A DNA stretch of 58,741 nt. Source: Bdellovibrionales bacterium (GTDB lineage: Bacteria > Bdellovibrionota_G > JALEGL01 > JAGRMV01). Location: assembly GCA_020434345.1 (NCBI GenBank), contig JAGRAZ010000004.1, positions 1 through 58,741 of the forward strand, read 5' to 3'. Within the stretch, counting starts at the first letter, position 1; each line of letters opens with the position of its first letter. Below, in pieces: positions 30,026-39,107 of the stretch. The translations under genes and the position numbers were made by a program. The notes beneath the pieces are model-generated. The model worked only from the letters and a program-made list of their open reading frames with translations, was not told the origin of the DNA and did not search any database.

Positions 30026-33000
30026 ATGGCAGGTCGTGAAAAACTCATTGAAAAGGCGCAAAAGTATTTACAAAAGGGTAAATATAAAGACGCGCTGAAA
30101 ATCTATGAAAAAGTTCTGAAAGAATCTCCGGATGATGTTCGAATTGTTCTAAGAAAAGGGGAGATGGAAGAAAAGCTGGGTTTTGACGAAGATGCAATAG
30201 ACTCTTATCAATTTGTTGCTCAGAAATATTCTGATGATGGTTTTTATCCCAAAGCCATCGCAATCTACAAAAAAATTCTTAAAATCAATGCTGAAGATAT
30301 GGGCGTTCATATGAAATTGGGAACGCTATATAAAAAAATGAACATTGATAATGAAGCCAAGGTCTACTATTCAAAAGTTGCTGAATATTACAAAGCGAAT
30401 AATTTAAAACAAGAGTACCTAGATGTTGTAAAAATCATTTCTGAATTTACAGGCGAGGATACAGGGTCAAAAATTGATCTTGCCCAAGAGTATTTAGAGC
30501 AAGGTGATCGAGATCAAGCCATTGAACAATTTCGTGCTGCATCTCAACGAATTTTTGAAAGTGCCAATGTTCGTGAGTTGGATCTTTTGGTCGAAAAAAT
30601 GGATCGACTTGGTTTAGAAGATCTGGATACGCAAACGTTACAAATACGAACATACATGCAGGCTAAAGAGCCAAAAAAAGCATTAAAAATTATTCAGAAA
30701 GTGTATGCAGCACACCCAACGAATGCAAACGTTCTAGAAATGTTAGCGGCATGTTTCAAGGCTCTCCATCAACCTCAAAAGGCTGTCTCTGTATATGATG
30801 AGCTTATTCAAATTTATAAGAAAAATGGAGAAATTGACAAAGCCAATCGTTCACAAGATGCAAAAGATCTCTTAATGCAAGAGGAAGGAATCGAGCAGAG
30901 TGACGTGGGTCTTTTAGAGGATCTTGACGAAGGTCTTTCAAAAAAGGCATCAGCCATTGCTGGTGGAAAAACGGAAGCAGAATCGCAGGATGAGGAAGAC
31001 CTTGATCGTCTTGCATCTTTTGATGAGGTTCCTTTTTCGGAATCGACTGTTCAATCTTCAAAGCCTAAACCTAAAACAAAGACCAAAACATTTGAAGATG
31101 ATGCGATTGAAGATTTGGATTTTATTCTCTCAAGCGAATTTTCTGACAAAACGGGTAGCAGGGATAAAATTGCCAAAGAAAAACCAAAGAAAATGGAAGT
31201 TGAAGCAGAGACTATAAAATCTTCTTCAATGAGAACTCCTAAAAAGCAAGAAGATGAAAAATTCAACATTTCCTCAGTCATCCACAAAACCCAAGACATT
31301 GATCAGGATGCCCCTACCAAAGGCATAGAAGTTAGTTTTGCGGATTTTGAAAAGAAGGATGATCATGAGGTTTCAAGAGAGATTGATTTTGGTGATTTGA
31401 CACTAGACGATCAAAATAAAAAAGTTTCAGATCCATTTTCAGAAGATGTGAGCGATCTTTCGTTTCAATCGTTTGAAGAACCTATTGAGAGATCAGATAT
31501 ATCTGAAGAAGAAATCAGTGGGCTTATAGATAAGCCCAGTAAAGCAAAATCAAAAATTGAAAAACCAAAATTGGATGATTTTAGCCTTTCTAAATTAGAT
31601 GAAGAAATGTTGGCAATCGACTCAGATTCTCACGATGCAGAACTTAATCTTAGTGAATCTATTTCAGTGCAGGAACCAACGCTGGATGCAAAAGAGGCTA
31701 TTGTTGAAGAAGAGCGTGTAACAGGCCTGACCGATTTTGATGAGTTTGCACCCAATGCTCCAGAAGTAAGTGAGCTAAGTGTCAACGAAGAAGAATTTGT
31801 CATGGTTCAAGAGTCTTTAGAAGAGGCCTCACTCAATGACATGTCAAAAGAAGACTCCGTGGCAAATTGGTCTGCTGAAACACTTGATTTTGAAGAGGGC
31901 ATGGATATTTCAATTTCACGACCCATTCGAAAAGAAGATATCGAGCAGAATGATGATTCAAAAGCACAAAAATCTTATCAGGAAATCTCTGAATCTATGA
32001 AAATAGAGCTTCCAGAAGAGTTAAGCGATCTTGGGGATAGCCACCCGTTAGATTTTGGTGATTCTTTGGAATTAGATGACGAAGAAGAGCCACAAGAGGA
32101 AGTTGAGAAAACGCAATACGATCCAAACAATCAAACGCAAGTCGATTTTTCTACGCAGGATTTTTCCGCCTTTACACAAGATTCTAATAAATCACCCGCC
32201 ATAGAGGTTGATTTTGAAGAGTCTGACTTTGAAGATCAATCCATGATGTTGAGTGAGGAAGAATCAAGTGCAAAAAGCATTGAGAGTTTTGAAGGTGATT
32301 TTGAAGAACCCGCTCTTGCGGATGAAAATGTTGAGCTTGAAGTGGTACAAGAGCAACCAAAAAGCGGAACTCCAAAAACAGATTTAGACAATATTCAATT
32401 TGCAACAGAGCATTCATTTCCTGAGTACGAGCTCTCAAATCCCGCGCAAAAACTTCCTGAAAACATTTCTGGAAGTGACTTTTTTGATCTGGCTGGATCA
32501 CTCAAAGACGAAATTGAAGATTTAGAAAAAACCTTTTCCTCATCAAGTGATGATGACGATGACGAAGTAGAGCATCTAACGCCAGAAGAAGTTATTTTAG
32601 AATTTAAAAAGGGTATCTCCCGAACAATTGATAAAAGTGACTCTCAGACATATTATAACCTTGGCGTTGCGTATAAGGAGATGGGCTTGATTGATGAAGC
32701 AATCAGTTCTTTTGATATTGCGAGAAAAGGTCAGGATTATAAGGTTGATGCTTCTTCGCTCATGGGAATTTGTTATATGGATAAACGTGAGTTTGATACC
32801 GCAGTAAAAACATTTGATGAAATACTGCAGAGCATTTCTTATCAAGACCCAAAAGCATTGGGTATTCGATACGAAAAAGCAGAGTCTTTGATTGCTTTGG
32901 GTAGGCATATGGAAGCATACAAAGAATTTCAGAAAATTAAAGACGTTGATTCTCATTTTAGAGACGTAAGCACAAGAGCAAAGGAATTAGCATTTAATTT

Positions 33001-33082
33001 AGGGATTCAGGAAAAACCGGCAACAAATCAATCGGGAAAAATTATTGTGAACCTTAAAGAACGTAAGAAAAATAAGTTATAA
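30026..33082 (+). CDS. Large acidic protein with TPR domains at both ends
   Basis: 1018 aa, no signal peptide. The first 280 residues hold about six TPR-type helix pairs (KAQKYLQKGKYKDALKIYEKVLKESP, KAIAIYKKILKINAEDMGVHMKLGTLYKKM, and so on). Residues about 290-860 are strikingly acidic and of low complexity, with many short DF/DFE/DLSF elements (EVDFEESDFEDQSMM, SQDFSAFTQD) and no predicted fold. A second TPR block follows (about 865-985, DSQTYYNLGVAYKEMGLIDEAISSFDIARKG). This TPR-disordered-TPR layout resembles cytoplasmic polarity or motility scaffolds of delta-type bacteria. Its function is unknown. It lies 123 bp after accC and its stop overlaps the convergent TSUP gene by 6 bp. Confidence 0.85.
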   Translation: MAGREKLIEKAQKYLQKGKYKDALKIYEKVLKESPDDVRIVLRKGEMEEKLGFDEDAIDSYQFVAQKYSDDGFYPKAIAIYKKILKINAEDMGVHMKLGTLYKKMNIDNEAKVYYSKVAEYYKANNLKQEYLDVVKIISEFTGEDTGSKIDLAQEYLEQGDRDQAIEQFRAASQRIFESANVRELDLLVEKMDRLGLEDLDTQTLQIRTYMQAKEPKKALKIIQKVYAAHPTNANVLEMLAACFKALHQPQKAVSVYDELIQIYKKNGEIDKANRSQDAKDLLMQEEGIEQSDVGLLEDLDEGLSKKASAIAGGKTEAESQDEEDLDRLASFDEVPFSESTVQSSKPKPKTKTKTFEDDAIEDLDFILSSEFSDKTGSRDKIAKEKPKKMEVEAETIKSSSMRTPKKQEDEKFNISSVIHKTQDIDQDAPTKGIEVSFADFEKKDDHEVSREIDFGDLTLDDQNKKVSDPFSEDVSDLSFQSFEEPIERSDISEEEISGLIDKPSKAKSKIEKPKLDDFSLSKLDEEMLAIDSDSHDAELNLSESISVQEPTLDAKEAIVEEERVTGLTDFDEFAPNAPEVSELSVNEEEFVMVQESLEEASLNDMSKEDSVANWSAETLDFEEGMDISISRPIRKEDIEQNDDSKAQKSYQEISESMKIELPEELSDLGDSHPLDFGDSLELDDEEEPQEEVEKTQYDPNNQTQVDFSTQDFSAFTQDSNKSPAIEVDFEESDFEDQSMMLSEEESSAKSIESFEGDFEEPALADENVELEVVQEQPKSGTPKTDLDNIQFATEHSFPEYELSNPAQKLPENISGSDFFDLAGSLKDEIEDLEKTFSSSSDDDDDEVEHLTPEEVILEFKKGISRTIDKSDSQTYYNLGVAYKEMGLIDEAISSFDIARKGQDYKVDASSLMGICYMDKREFDTAVKTFDEILQSISYQDPKALGIRYEKAESLIALGRHMEAYKEFQKIKDVDSHFRDVSTRAKELAFNLGIQEKPATNQSGKIIVNLKERKKNKL

Positions 33083-33826
33083 AAATAGATCTCTTGCCAT
33101 TTTTATTAGTAATACAGTCACACAAATGTACATAATAGGACGGATGCCTTTAGTACCGTACTTAACTGAATAACTAGCGCCAATATAACCTCCGATAGAA
33201 GCAGCAATCATGCCCGGAAAAACAAACCAAAAATTGATCAAACCAGTTGTTGAAAAAAATAAAATTGCTCCAATGTTAGAGGTTAGATTTAAAATTCGCC
33301 CATGAGCGGCTGACTGTAAAAGTGTAAACCTACTAAAGTATAAAAAAATCATAATCAAAAATGTTCCTGTACCTGGTCCAAAAAATCCATCATAAAATCC
33401 AATGATAAAAATAAATAAAGGTAGTAAGACAAAACTTAATCTAGGAATGGGGTGATCAACATATTCAATTTTTCTTTTAAAGGTTAAATATAGAAATAAA
33501 ATCAATATAGCGCAGAATATAAAAATTCGTAAAAATGATGGGGATAGTAACGAATTTATATAACTACCAAATACAGACCCTATGAGGGAAAGAATGATAA
33601 ATTTTCGAATGGTTTCCCAGCGAATGATATTTGATTTGAGGTATTTGTAAGATCCAGTAATGGCAGTGGATACACCAATAAGTTTGTTAGATGCAATAAT
33701 GTTTTCAGCCGGGAGGCCAAGGGTCAGAAGTGTAGGAACTGTAATTAAGCCTCCACCTCCTACAATAGCGTCTATAAAGCCTGCTAAGAACGTGGCTAGA
33801 ATAAGTAAAATCAGATTGTAATCCAC
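33077..33826 (-). CDS. TSUP (TauE/SafE) family membrane permease
   Basis: 249 aa from the GTG at 33826 (MDYNLILLILATFLAGFIDAIVGGGGLITVPTLL), chosen because GGAAG lies just upstream and the family starts directly with the first helix. The signature FLAGFIDAIVGGGGLITVPTLLTLGLPAENIIASNKL marks the TSUP family; the second-half repeat IIGFYDGFFGPGTGTFLIMIFLYF is also present. Seven to eight transmembrane helices are visible. Members export or import sulfite, sulfoacetate or related organosulfur anions; the substrate here cannot be told. The gene is more AT-rich than its neighbours. It is isolated on its strand. Confidence 0.9.
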   Translation of the reverse strand: MDYNLILLILATFLAGFIDAIVGGGGLITVPTLLTLGLPAENIIASNKLIGVSTAITGSYKYLKSNIIRWETIRKFIILSLIGSVFGSYINSLLSPSFLRIFIFCAILILFLYLTFKRKIEYVDHPIPRLSFVLLPLFIFIIGFYDGFFGPGTGTFLIMIFLYFSRFTLLQSAAHGRILNLTSNIGAILFFSTTGLINFWFVFPGMIAASIGGYIGASYSVKYGTKGIRPIMYICVTVLLIKMARDLFL

Positions 33827-33853
33827 AGTACTTCCATTAGAGTGGTGCTCGCA

Positions 33854-34597
33854 ATGATTCCATATTTTACATTTCCTACATTTGAAGTTCTGAACCAAAC
33901 CGTATCTTCTTTTGGTATCCTTGTCACCATAGGATTATTTTTTGGACATAAGGCAATGCTTACACAAGCAAGAAGGCAGGGGCTTCCACAAAAAATTTGT
34001 TACGATTTGGTATTTTATACAATCATCGCAGGTTTTATAGGGGCGCATTTATTTCACGGATTTTTCTATGAAAAGCCTTTTTCATGGAGAAAAATATTTC
34101 TTACGTTTCACGGATTATCATCTATGGGTGGCTTTATTGGGGGCTGGCTTGGTGGGTATGTTTTTCTTCGAATAAAAGATCAACCTGTGCTGCGTTATGC
34201 AGATGTAAGCTTATGGGCTTTGGTTATCGGGATGTTTTGGGGGCGTCTAGGATGCTTTAGTGTTCATGATCATCCGGGTAAACTTACAAACTTTTTTTTG
34301 GGTGTTACCTTTCCCGGAGGGGCAAGGCACGATTTGGGTTTGTATGAAGCGCTTTTTTTGCTTTTTCTTATATTATGGCTCAAAGCTGTTACGTGGAAAA
34401 AGAACAAGCCTCTTTTGGTCACGCAAACGATATTAATTGGTTATGGTGTGTTCCGGTTTGCTTTTGATTTTTTACGCGCAACTGATTTACAACATGCGGA
34501 TGCAAGGTATTGGGGGTTAACACCTGCTCAATATGTTGGCATTGGTTGGATTGTCATTGGCTTTGTAATGGTTCGATTCAGAAGGTTAAATCATTGA
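33854..34597 (+). CDS. lgt: Prolipoprotein diacylglyceryl transferase-like membrane protein (divergent Lgt family)
   Basis: 247 aa from the ATG at 33854; two GTG codons at 33842 and 33845 are alternatives. Seven transmembrane helices. Lgt-family elements are present but altered: FHGLSSMGGFIGGWLGG in place of the usual HGGxxGG region, GRLGCFSVHDHPGK where E. coli Lgt has GRIGNFINGE, then FPGGARHDLGLYEALF (usual RHPxQLYEA). The catalytic-type His, Arg and Tyr-Glu features remain, so it may be active on lipoproteins or be a specialised paralogue. Whether the genome has a second, canonical lgt is unknown. It heads a cluster with a VKOR-DsbA gene 37 bp downstream. Confidence 0.78.
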   Translation: MIPYFTFPTFEVLNQTVSSFGILVTIGLFFGHKAMLTQARRQGLPQKICYDLVFYTIIAGFIGAHLFHGFFYEKPFSWRKIFLTFHGLSSMGGFIGGWLGGYVFLRIKDQPVLRYADVSLWALVIGMFWGRLGCFSVHDHPGKLTNFFLGVTFPGGARHDLGLYEALFLLFLILWLKAVTWKKNKPLLVTQTILIGYGVFRFAFDFLRATDLQHADARYWGLTPAQYVGIGWIVIGFVMVRFRRLNH

Positions 34598-34634
34598 AAA
34601 AATTGCTTATTTCCCCTATGATGCGAAAGGTAGA

Positions 34635-35753
34635 ATGAAAACACCTGTTCAAAAGTACGTTGGTCAACTTAGATGGATTCTTCTGGTAGGGATTGCGGTC
34701 TCTTTTTATTTGTTGTTGCTCCACTTTCGTTATGAACAGCTTGGTGGTGTTTGTGAAATAGGTAAGCTTTTTAGCTGCAGTGTACTTTTGATAAAAGACT
34801 ACTCGCTTTGGTTTCAGATTCCTGTACCAGTTTTCAGTATTATTTTTTATCTGATTTCATTTTCTCTTTCATGGTACGCGTATAAACATCACGACAAGGA
34901 ACTTATTCAACCCTACTTGTATCTATGGGTATTATCGATCGTAGCGATTCTTTCAACAATAGGTATGGCGTATATTGCGTTTATTAAGCTTAAAACCATC
35001 TGTATTTTTTGTAGCCTTCTTTACATCACATCAATTTTATACGTTGTCTGGATGTTTAAAATATTTGGTACAGAAGATCATCCTTGGTTTTTTCATCTTT
35101 CGCATATGTGCAAAAATTTTTATCGCAACACCAAGGTATTGTTGGTCGTAGTTAGTAGTGTTGTAATATTGGTTTTTGCCCATTTTTTCTTCAAGCAACC
35201 AGAATCCAATTTTTCTTTGGATAGTACCCAAGTCATGATGGGTCGGTCCGCAGGAAACCCACAGGCAATCAATAAAGTAGAAGTATTTAGTGATTTTCAA
35301 TGTCCAGCCTGTAAGTCTGCAAGCCCATTTCTATATGAACTTGAAAGAGAGCTTGGTTCTAAAATATTTCTAACCTATAAATATTTTCCTTTAGATAGTG
35401 CCTGCAATCCTTCGATCAGGAGGTCAATGCACCCTCAAGCCTGTCAAGCTGCTCGTGCTTCTTTTTGTGCAAGTGTGCAAAATAAGTTTTGGAGATATCA
35501 TGATCTGCTTTTTGCAAATCAAATGAATCTTAATGATTCAATTTATGTGGACCTTGCCAAAAGTGAAAACCTTAATATTCAAGAGTTTATGACATGCTTT
35601 CAGTCCGATGAGTCTCAGCGTGCAGTTGAATCTGATGTAGCGCAAGGGAATATGTATTTGATATCAGCTACACCAACCATTATGCTCAATGGAAAACCTT
35701 ACACAGGCAAGAGAACCATAGACGATTTTAGACAAGCATTACAAAATCCATGA
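34635..35753 (+). CDS. VKOR-DsbA fusion: vitamin K epoxide reductase domain with periplasmic thioredoxin domain
   Basis: 372 aa. The N-terminal half is a VKOR domain with four to five membrane helices. It has the loop Cys pair C40/C48 (VCEIGKLFSC) and the redox CxxC at C123-I-F-C126. A further helix leads to a periplasmic DsbA/thioredoxin-like domain with FSDFQCPACK (C223-P-A-C226), extra cysteines and the cis-Pro in SATPTIMLNG. VKOR replaces DsbB in reoxidising the disulfide donor via quinone; here donor and reoxidant are one chain. The many Cys-containing lipoproteins in this window are plausible substrates. Its stop overlaps the next start (ATGA). Confidence 0.93.
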   Translation: MKTPVQKYVGQLRWILLVGIAVSFYLLLLHFRYEQLGGVCEIGKLFSCSVLLIKDYSLWFQIPVPVFSIIFYLISFSLSWYAYKHHDKELIQPYLYLWVLSIVAILSTIGMAYIAFIKLKTICIFCSLLYITSILYVVWMFKIFGTEDHPWFFHLSHMCKNFYRNTKVLLVVVSSVVILVFAHFFFKQPESNFSLDSTQVMMGRSAGNPQAINKVEVFSDFQCPACKSASPFLYELERELGSKIFLTYKYFPLDSACNPSIRRSMHPQACQAARASFCASVQNKFWRYHDLLFANQMNLNDSIYVDLAKSENLNIQEFMTCFQSDESQRAVESDVAQGNMYLISATPTIMLNGKPYTGKRTIDDFRQALQNP

Positions 35754-36394
35754 GAGAGCTTCCTAAAGAGATACCGCTTTTCCCTTTGCAGAGATGTATA
35801 CTGGTACCGGGATGTAATTTGCCATTGCAACTTTTTGAACCAAGATATTTGCAAATGTATGAAGATCTTCCTTCAGCACCAAAAGTCATAGGAATTATCC
35901 AGCCTAGAAATGAAGTCGACTCAAGCCATCCTGATTTGTATTCGATAGGTACAGTGGGGGAGGTTATAGAGGCTCGAACGCTACCAAATCGAAGGTATGC
36001 AATTGTACTGCGTGGGTTGCAAAGGTTTCATCTCGATTTTGAAGTTCAAAACCAAGATGTGCTTTATAGAAAAGCTGTTGTCTCCTATGATGCGTTTTCG
36101 CAAGACATGGCAGATGAAGATGTGCCGCTTGATCGAGACGAGTTTTTTTTACTTCTCGAAAAGTATATGAAACAGAAAAAAATCAAAATTAAAATACATA
36201 ACATCAAGCAGATTCGTAATTTTCAAATTGTAAATATACTAAGTCAGGCTCTTCCTTTTACGACAGTTGAAAAACAGTCTCTGCTGGAAGTTCATACACA
36301 TTTTGAGAGAATGGAGCAGCTGATTGCGATGTTGACCATGGAGACTTCTCAGTACGGTAGAATATCAGATGATCAAGATCGCTTTATGAATTAG
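35750..36394 (+). CDS. LON substrate-binding domain protein
   Basis: 214 aa. The N-terminal domain of Lon without the AAA or protease parts: IPLFPLQRCILVPGCNLPLQLFEPRYLQMYEDL, VIGIIQPRN, IGTVGEVIEARTLPNRRYAIVLRGLQRFHLD. The C-terminal 70 residues are helical (FTTVEKQSLLEVHTHFERMEQLIAML), as in stand-alone LON-domain proteins. The biochemical function of these proteins is not established; peptide binding is assumed from Lon. It overlaps VKOR-DsbA by 4 bp and the convergent yggX by 11 bp. Confidence 0.88.
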   Translation: MRELPKEIPLFPLQRCILVPGCNLPLQLFEPRYLQMYEDLPSAPKVIGIIQPRNEVDSSHPDLYSIGTVGEVIEARTLPNRRYAIVLRGLQRFHLDFEVQNQDVLYRKAVVSYDAFSQDMADEDVPLDRDEFFLLLEKYMKQKKIKIKIHNIKQIRNFQIVNILSQALPFTTVEKQSLLEVHTHFERMEQLIAMLTMETSQYGRISDDQDRFMN

Positions 36395-36665
36395 CTTTGT
36401 CGTCAAAGATTGTTTTTGCATTTTCAAACAAAAATTTTTGTAAATGCTGTTGCAGGGTGTCTTGTGCAGATTTTTCAAATACTTTAAGTTTTAACTCATT
36501 GATAATTTTAGTTTGTTCTGTTCGCCATTCCTGCCATGCTTGATAGGAGATGTGTTCAAAGATACGCATTCCCAATTCGCCGGGCAGTGGAGGCTGTGTT
36601 AGTCCGGGAAGTTTTTTTTGAAACTTTTGACAAAAGACGATTCGGTCTTGGCTTTGCTCTGTCAT
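36384..36665 (-). CDS. yggX: Probable Fe(2+)-trafficking protein YggX
   Basis: 93 aa. The family pattern is clear: IVFCQKFQKKLPGLTQPPLPGELGMRIFEHISYQAWQEWRTEQTKIINELKL, with the single conserved Cys near the N-terminus and the PGELGxRIxxxIS...W core, and a C-terminal FLF helix. YggX helps protect or supply iron for Fe-S clusters under oxidative stress. The start overlaps the stop of the upstream outer-membrane gene by one base (TAATG). Confidence 0.92.
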   Translation of the reverse strand: MTEQSQDRIVFCQKFQKKLPGLTQPPLPGELGMRIFEHISYQAWQEWRTEQTKIINELKLKVFEKSAQDTLQQHLQKFLFENAKTIFDDKANS

Positions 36666-37228
36666 TAGAACCTATACTCAATGCCAAAATTGGCAAATTC
36701 AAATCCAAAATTTCGTACAGCTCCACCGAAACCAAAAAAGTATTGAGTAGAAAAGCTATATCTCAACAATAGATTTTCGAGTCCCATTTGATTTCCAATG
36801 TTCCATGCCAATCCAAAGCCACCAATAAATCCCATATCCATACGAGAAGAACTTCCAGTAGAGTTAAAGGCACCTCTTACAATGATGGGAATATCTGTTT
36901 GAATGAATGGCATCCAAGTTCTTCCTTGAAACCACTGATAACGAATGCCCGGTGCAACTGTCCACTGTCTTGTTCGTCCTGCAAATTCTTGAACATCCAC
37001 ACCAAATCGCGTACCAAAACTAATGTTGTTACTGGTAAAATAATGAAGCGAAAGGCCAATTTCCTTTTGGTCCACATCATTAAATCCATTCCCATCAACA
37101 GTTACAATGTAGGGAATCGAAAAATCAAAACCAACAGCAACAGGTGGAGTTTGTGTGGCTTGGCTGGCCCAAGCAAAGGCAGGAAAAAGTATATAAGTTG
37201 CTAATATTATTCTATAAAATGCCATCAT
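36665..37228 (-). CDS. Small outer-membrane beta-barrel protein
   Basis: 187 aa. A signal peptide is visible (MMAFYRIILATYILFPAFAWA, then SQA). The mature part is built of alternating amphipathic strands rich in Tyr, Phe and Gly (ISFGTRFGVDV, QWTVAPGIRYQWFQ, GFIGGFGLAWNIG, NFGFEFANFGIEYRF) and ends in an aromatic residue, as outer-membrane barrels do. Around eight strands would fit an OmpA/OmpW-size barrel. I do not recognise a specific family. It lies upstream of yggX in a two-gene unit. Confidence 0.75.
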   Translation of the reverse strand: MMAFYRIILATYILFPAFAWASQATQTPPVAVGFDFSIPYIVTVDGNGFNDVDQKEIGLSLHYFTSNNISFGTRFGVDVQEFAGRTRQWTVAPGIRYQWFQGRTWMPFIQTDIPIIVRGAFNSTGSSSRMDMGFIGGFGLAWNIGNQMGLENLLLRYSFSTQYFFGFGGAVRNFGFEFANFGIEYRF

Positions 37229-37306
37229 TTCTCCCTTGAATCCTCATTGATTTAAGCTACTATGCGCATGCACACTCGTATCATAGAGAGGTCAAAATAA
37301 GAAGTC

Positions 37307-38365
37307 ATGAAAAAAGAAGTCTACTATTCTGAATATCTCAAGCTGGAAAGTATTTTACAAGCGCAAGAACTTGAAAGTGTAAAAAATCAGCATCCAGCAC
37401 ACGATGAAATGCTTTTTATTGTTACACACCAAACGTTAGAGCTATGGATGAAGCAAATTCATTTTGAAATTGATTCTATTTTGCAAGAGTTTGCAAAGCC
37501 ATACTTGCCTGATGCGACCTTGAGCGTAATCCATCATCGGCTTCAGAGAATTGTCGAGATACAAAAGCTCATGACAAGCCATTTTACGGTTTTAGAAACC
37601 ATGACACCGCTTGATTTTCTGGATTTTCGTGATGATTTAATTCCAGCATCAGGTTTTCAAAGTTTACAATTTAAACAACTAGAGTGTAAATTAGGAATTT
37701 ACCAACGGCACCAATCCTCAACAAAAGCATATTCACAACAATCACTGCATAAAGAAGACCAAAGTCGTATTGACGAAAATACAATGACCCTATTTCAAGG
37801 TGTACAGACATGGCTTGAGAGAAATCCATTTCTTGAATCCAAAGAATATCAATTTGAATCTTCATATAAAAATGCATTGGATTTAATGTTTGAAAAAGAA
37901 AAAACATTAATACAAAATCACCCTTTTCTTGACGATGAGCAGCGAAAAAAAGAAACAGTGAACGTAGAGCTCATGAAAGATAAGTTTAAAGATTTGTTTG
38001 AAAGTGAAAATGGTGACGCAACCCAAGGTAAGTTAAGTCGAAAGGCCCTATTATCAGCATTGTTTATTAATCTTTATAGGGACTATCCTATGATTCATAC
38101 GCCGTTCCAAGTGCTAAGATCATTAATAGAGTTAGATCAAATGCATGTTGCTTGGAAACATAAGCATCTTTCAATGGTAAGAAAAATGATCGGGCTTAAA
38201 ATGGGCACAGGAGGTTCCTCAGGGCAGAAATATTTAAGTGAATCAATTGAGGCATCATCCATTTTCTCTGATTTGGTTTCTCTGCCTTCTTATTTGGTTT
38301 CTCGACAAAATATCCCTGTGCTGCCTGAAAGTATATCAAAGCAACTTGGTTTTAGATGGGTATAA
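37307..38365 (+). CDS. kynA: Tryptophan 2,3-dioxygenase
   Basis: 352 aa, heme enzyme opening the indole ring of tryptophan to N-formylkynurenine. Family motifs: HDEMLFIVTHQTLELWMKQIHFEIDSI with the active-site His, the LDFRDDLIPASGFQSLQFKQLE segment, and KHKHLSMVRKMIGLKMGTGGSSGQKYL, which contains the axial heme His and the GTGGSSG substrate loop. The bacterial proteins are usually about 260-290 aa; here a central insert (about residues 150-245) makes it longer, like eukaryotic forms. GAGAGG lies upstream of the ATG. First gene of a four-gene operon. Confidence 0.95.
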   Translation: MKKEVYYSEYLKLESILQAQELESVKNQHPAHDEMLFIVTHQTLELWMKQIHFEIDSILQEFAKPYLPDATLSVIHHRLQRIVEIQKLMTSHFTVLETMTPLDFLDFRDDLIPASGFQSLQFKQLECKLGIYQRHQSSTKAYSQQSLHKEDQSRIDENTMTLFQGVQTWLERNPFLESKEYQFESSYKNALDLMFEKEKTLIQNHPFLDDEQRKKETVNVELMKDKFKDLFESENGDATQGKLSRKALLSALFINLYRDYPMIHTPFQVLRSLIELDQMHVAWKHKHLSMVRKMIGLKMGTGGSSGQKYLSESIEASSIFSDLVSLPSYLVSRQNIPVLPESISKQLGFRWV

Positions 38366-38366
38366 A

Positions 38367-39107
38367 ATGAAGATTGTGGAAATTGAACATGCAAAGTTTG
38401 ATTTATCAAGACCTGTTGATATTTCGATTCCTCTTTCATTCGGTAAAAGCGTAACTGCATTTGGTGTAGGTCAGCCACAGAGAACGCACTTTGAAGCTGG
38501 CGGCTTTGTTGGGGACGTGTCAAAAGGTGGAAGTTGTAATTGTGACCAGATTACGCTCATTCCACATTGTCAGACAACGCATACAGAATGTGTATCGCAT
38601 ATTTTGCATGATGGTCCTTATATTCATGAGACGATAGCTCCTTATTTTGGTCTTGCAGAGCTTGTATCTGTTGATTCAAATGGTGTGACAAAAGACAAGC
38701 TTTCGAAAGTTGTACGCTCAAAAAATATTTCCGCACTAATCATTCGCAGCCTTCCAAATGCAGATACTAAAAAAAGTTTCCAGTACCAAGGTCACTCAAA
38801 TTTTATGTCTGTTGATGCGATAGAATTTTGCAATGATTTGGGAGTTGAACACTTGCTTGTTGATTTTCCTTCTATTGATCCGATGGAAGATGGCGGGAAA
38901 CTTTTAGCACATCGAACTTTTTGGAATGTGCCTTCTGGTACAAATAGTAAACAATCAGACATTTGGTTTCACAAATCTGTGACCGAATTAGTTTATGTTT
39001 CCAATGAAGTTCCAGACGGGGTGTATTTGTTAAATTTACAGGTGGCCGCAATGGAGCTGGACGCAGCACCTGCTCGGCCAATATTATATCCAAAGGTAGT
39101 TATATGA
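38367..39107 (+). CDS. kynB: Putative kynurenine formamidase (cyclase family)
   Basis: 246 aa from the ATG at 38367, one base after the kynA stop. It should hydrolyse N-formylkynurenine to kynurenine. The cyclase-family metal site is usually HxGTHxDxPxH; here the equivalent stretch is HCQTTHTECVSH, so the three His are kept but Gly, Asp and Pro positions are changed (the Asp to Glu). The N-terminal DLSRPVDISIPLSF and the C-terminal ELVYVSNEVPDGVYLLNLQVAAMELDAAPARPILYP fit the family. The function is assigned mainly from operon position between kynA and kynU; the divergent metal site leaves some doubt. Confidence 0.8.
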   Translation: MKIVEIEHAKFDLSRPVDISIPLSFGKSVTAFGVGQPQRTHFEAGGFVGDVSKGGSCNCDQITLIPHCQTTHTECVSHILHDGPYIHETIAPYFGLAELVSVDSNGVTKDKLSKVVRSKNISALIIRSLPNADTKKSFQYQGHSNFMSVDAIEFCNDLGVEHLLVDFPSIDPMEDGGKLLAHRTFWNVPSGTNSKQSDIWFHKSVTELVYVSNEVPDGVYLLNLQVAAMELDAAPARPILYPKVVI

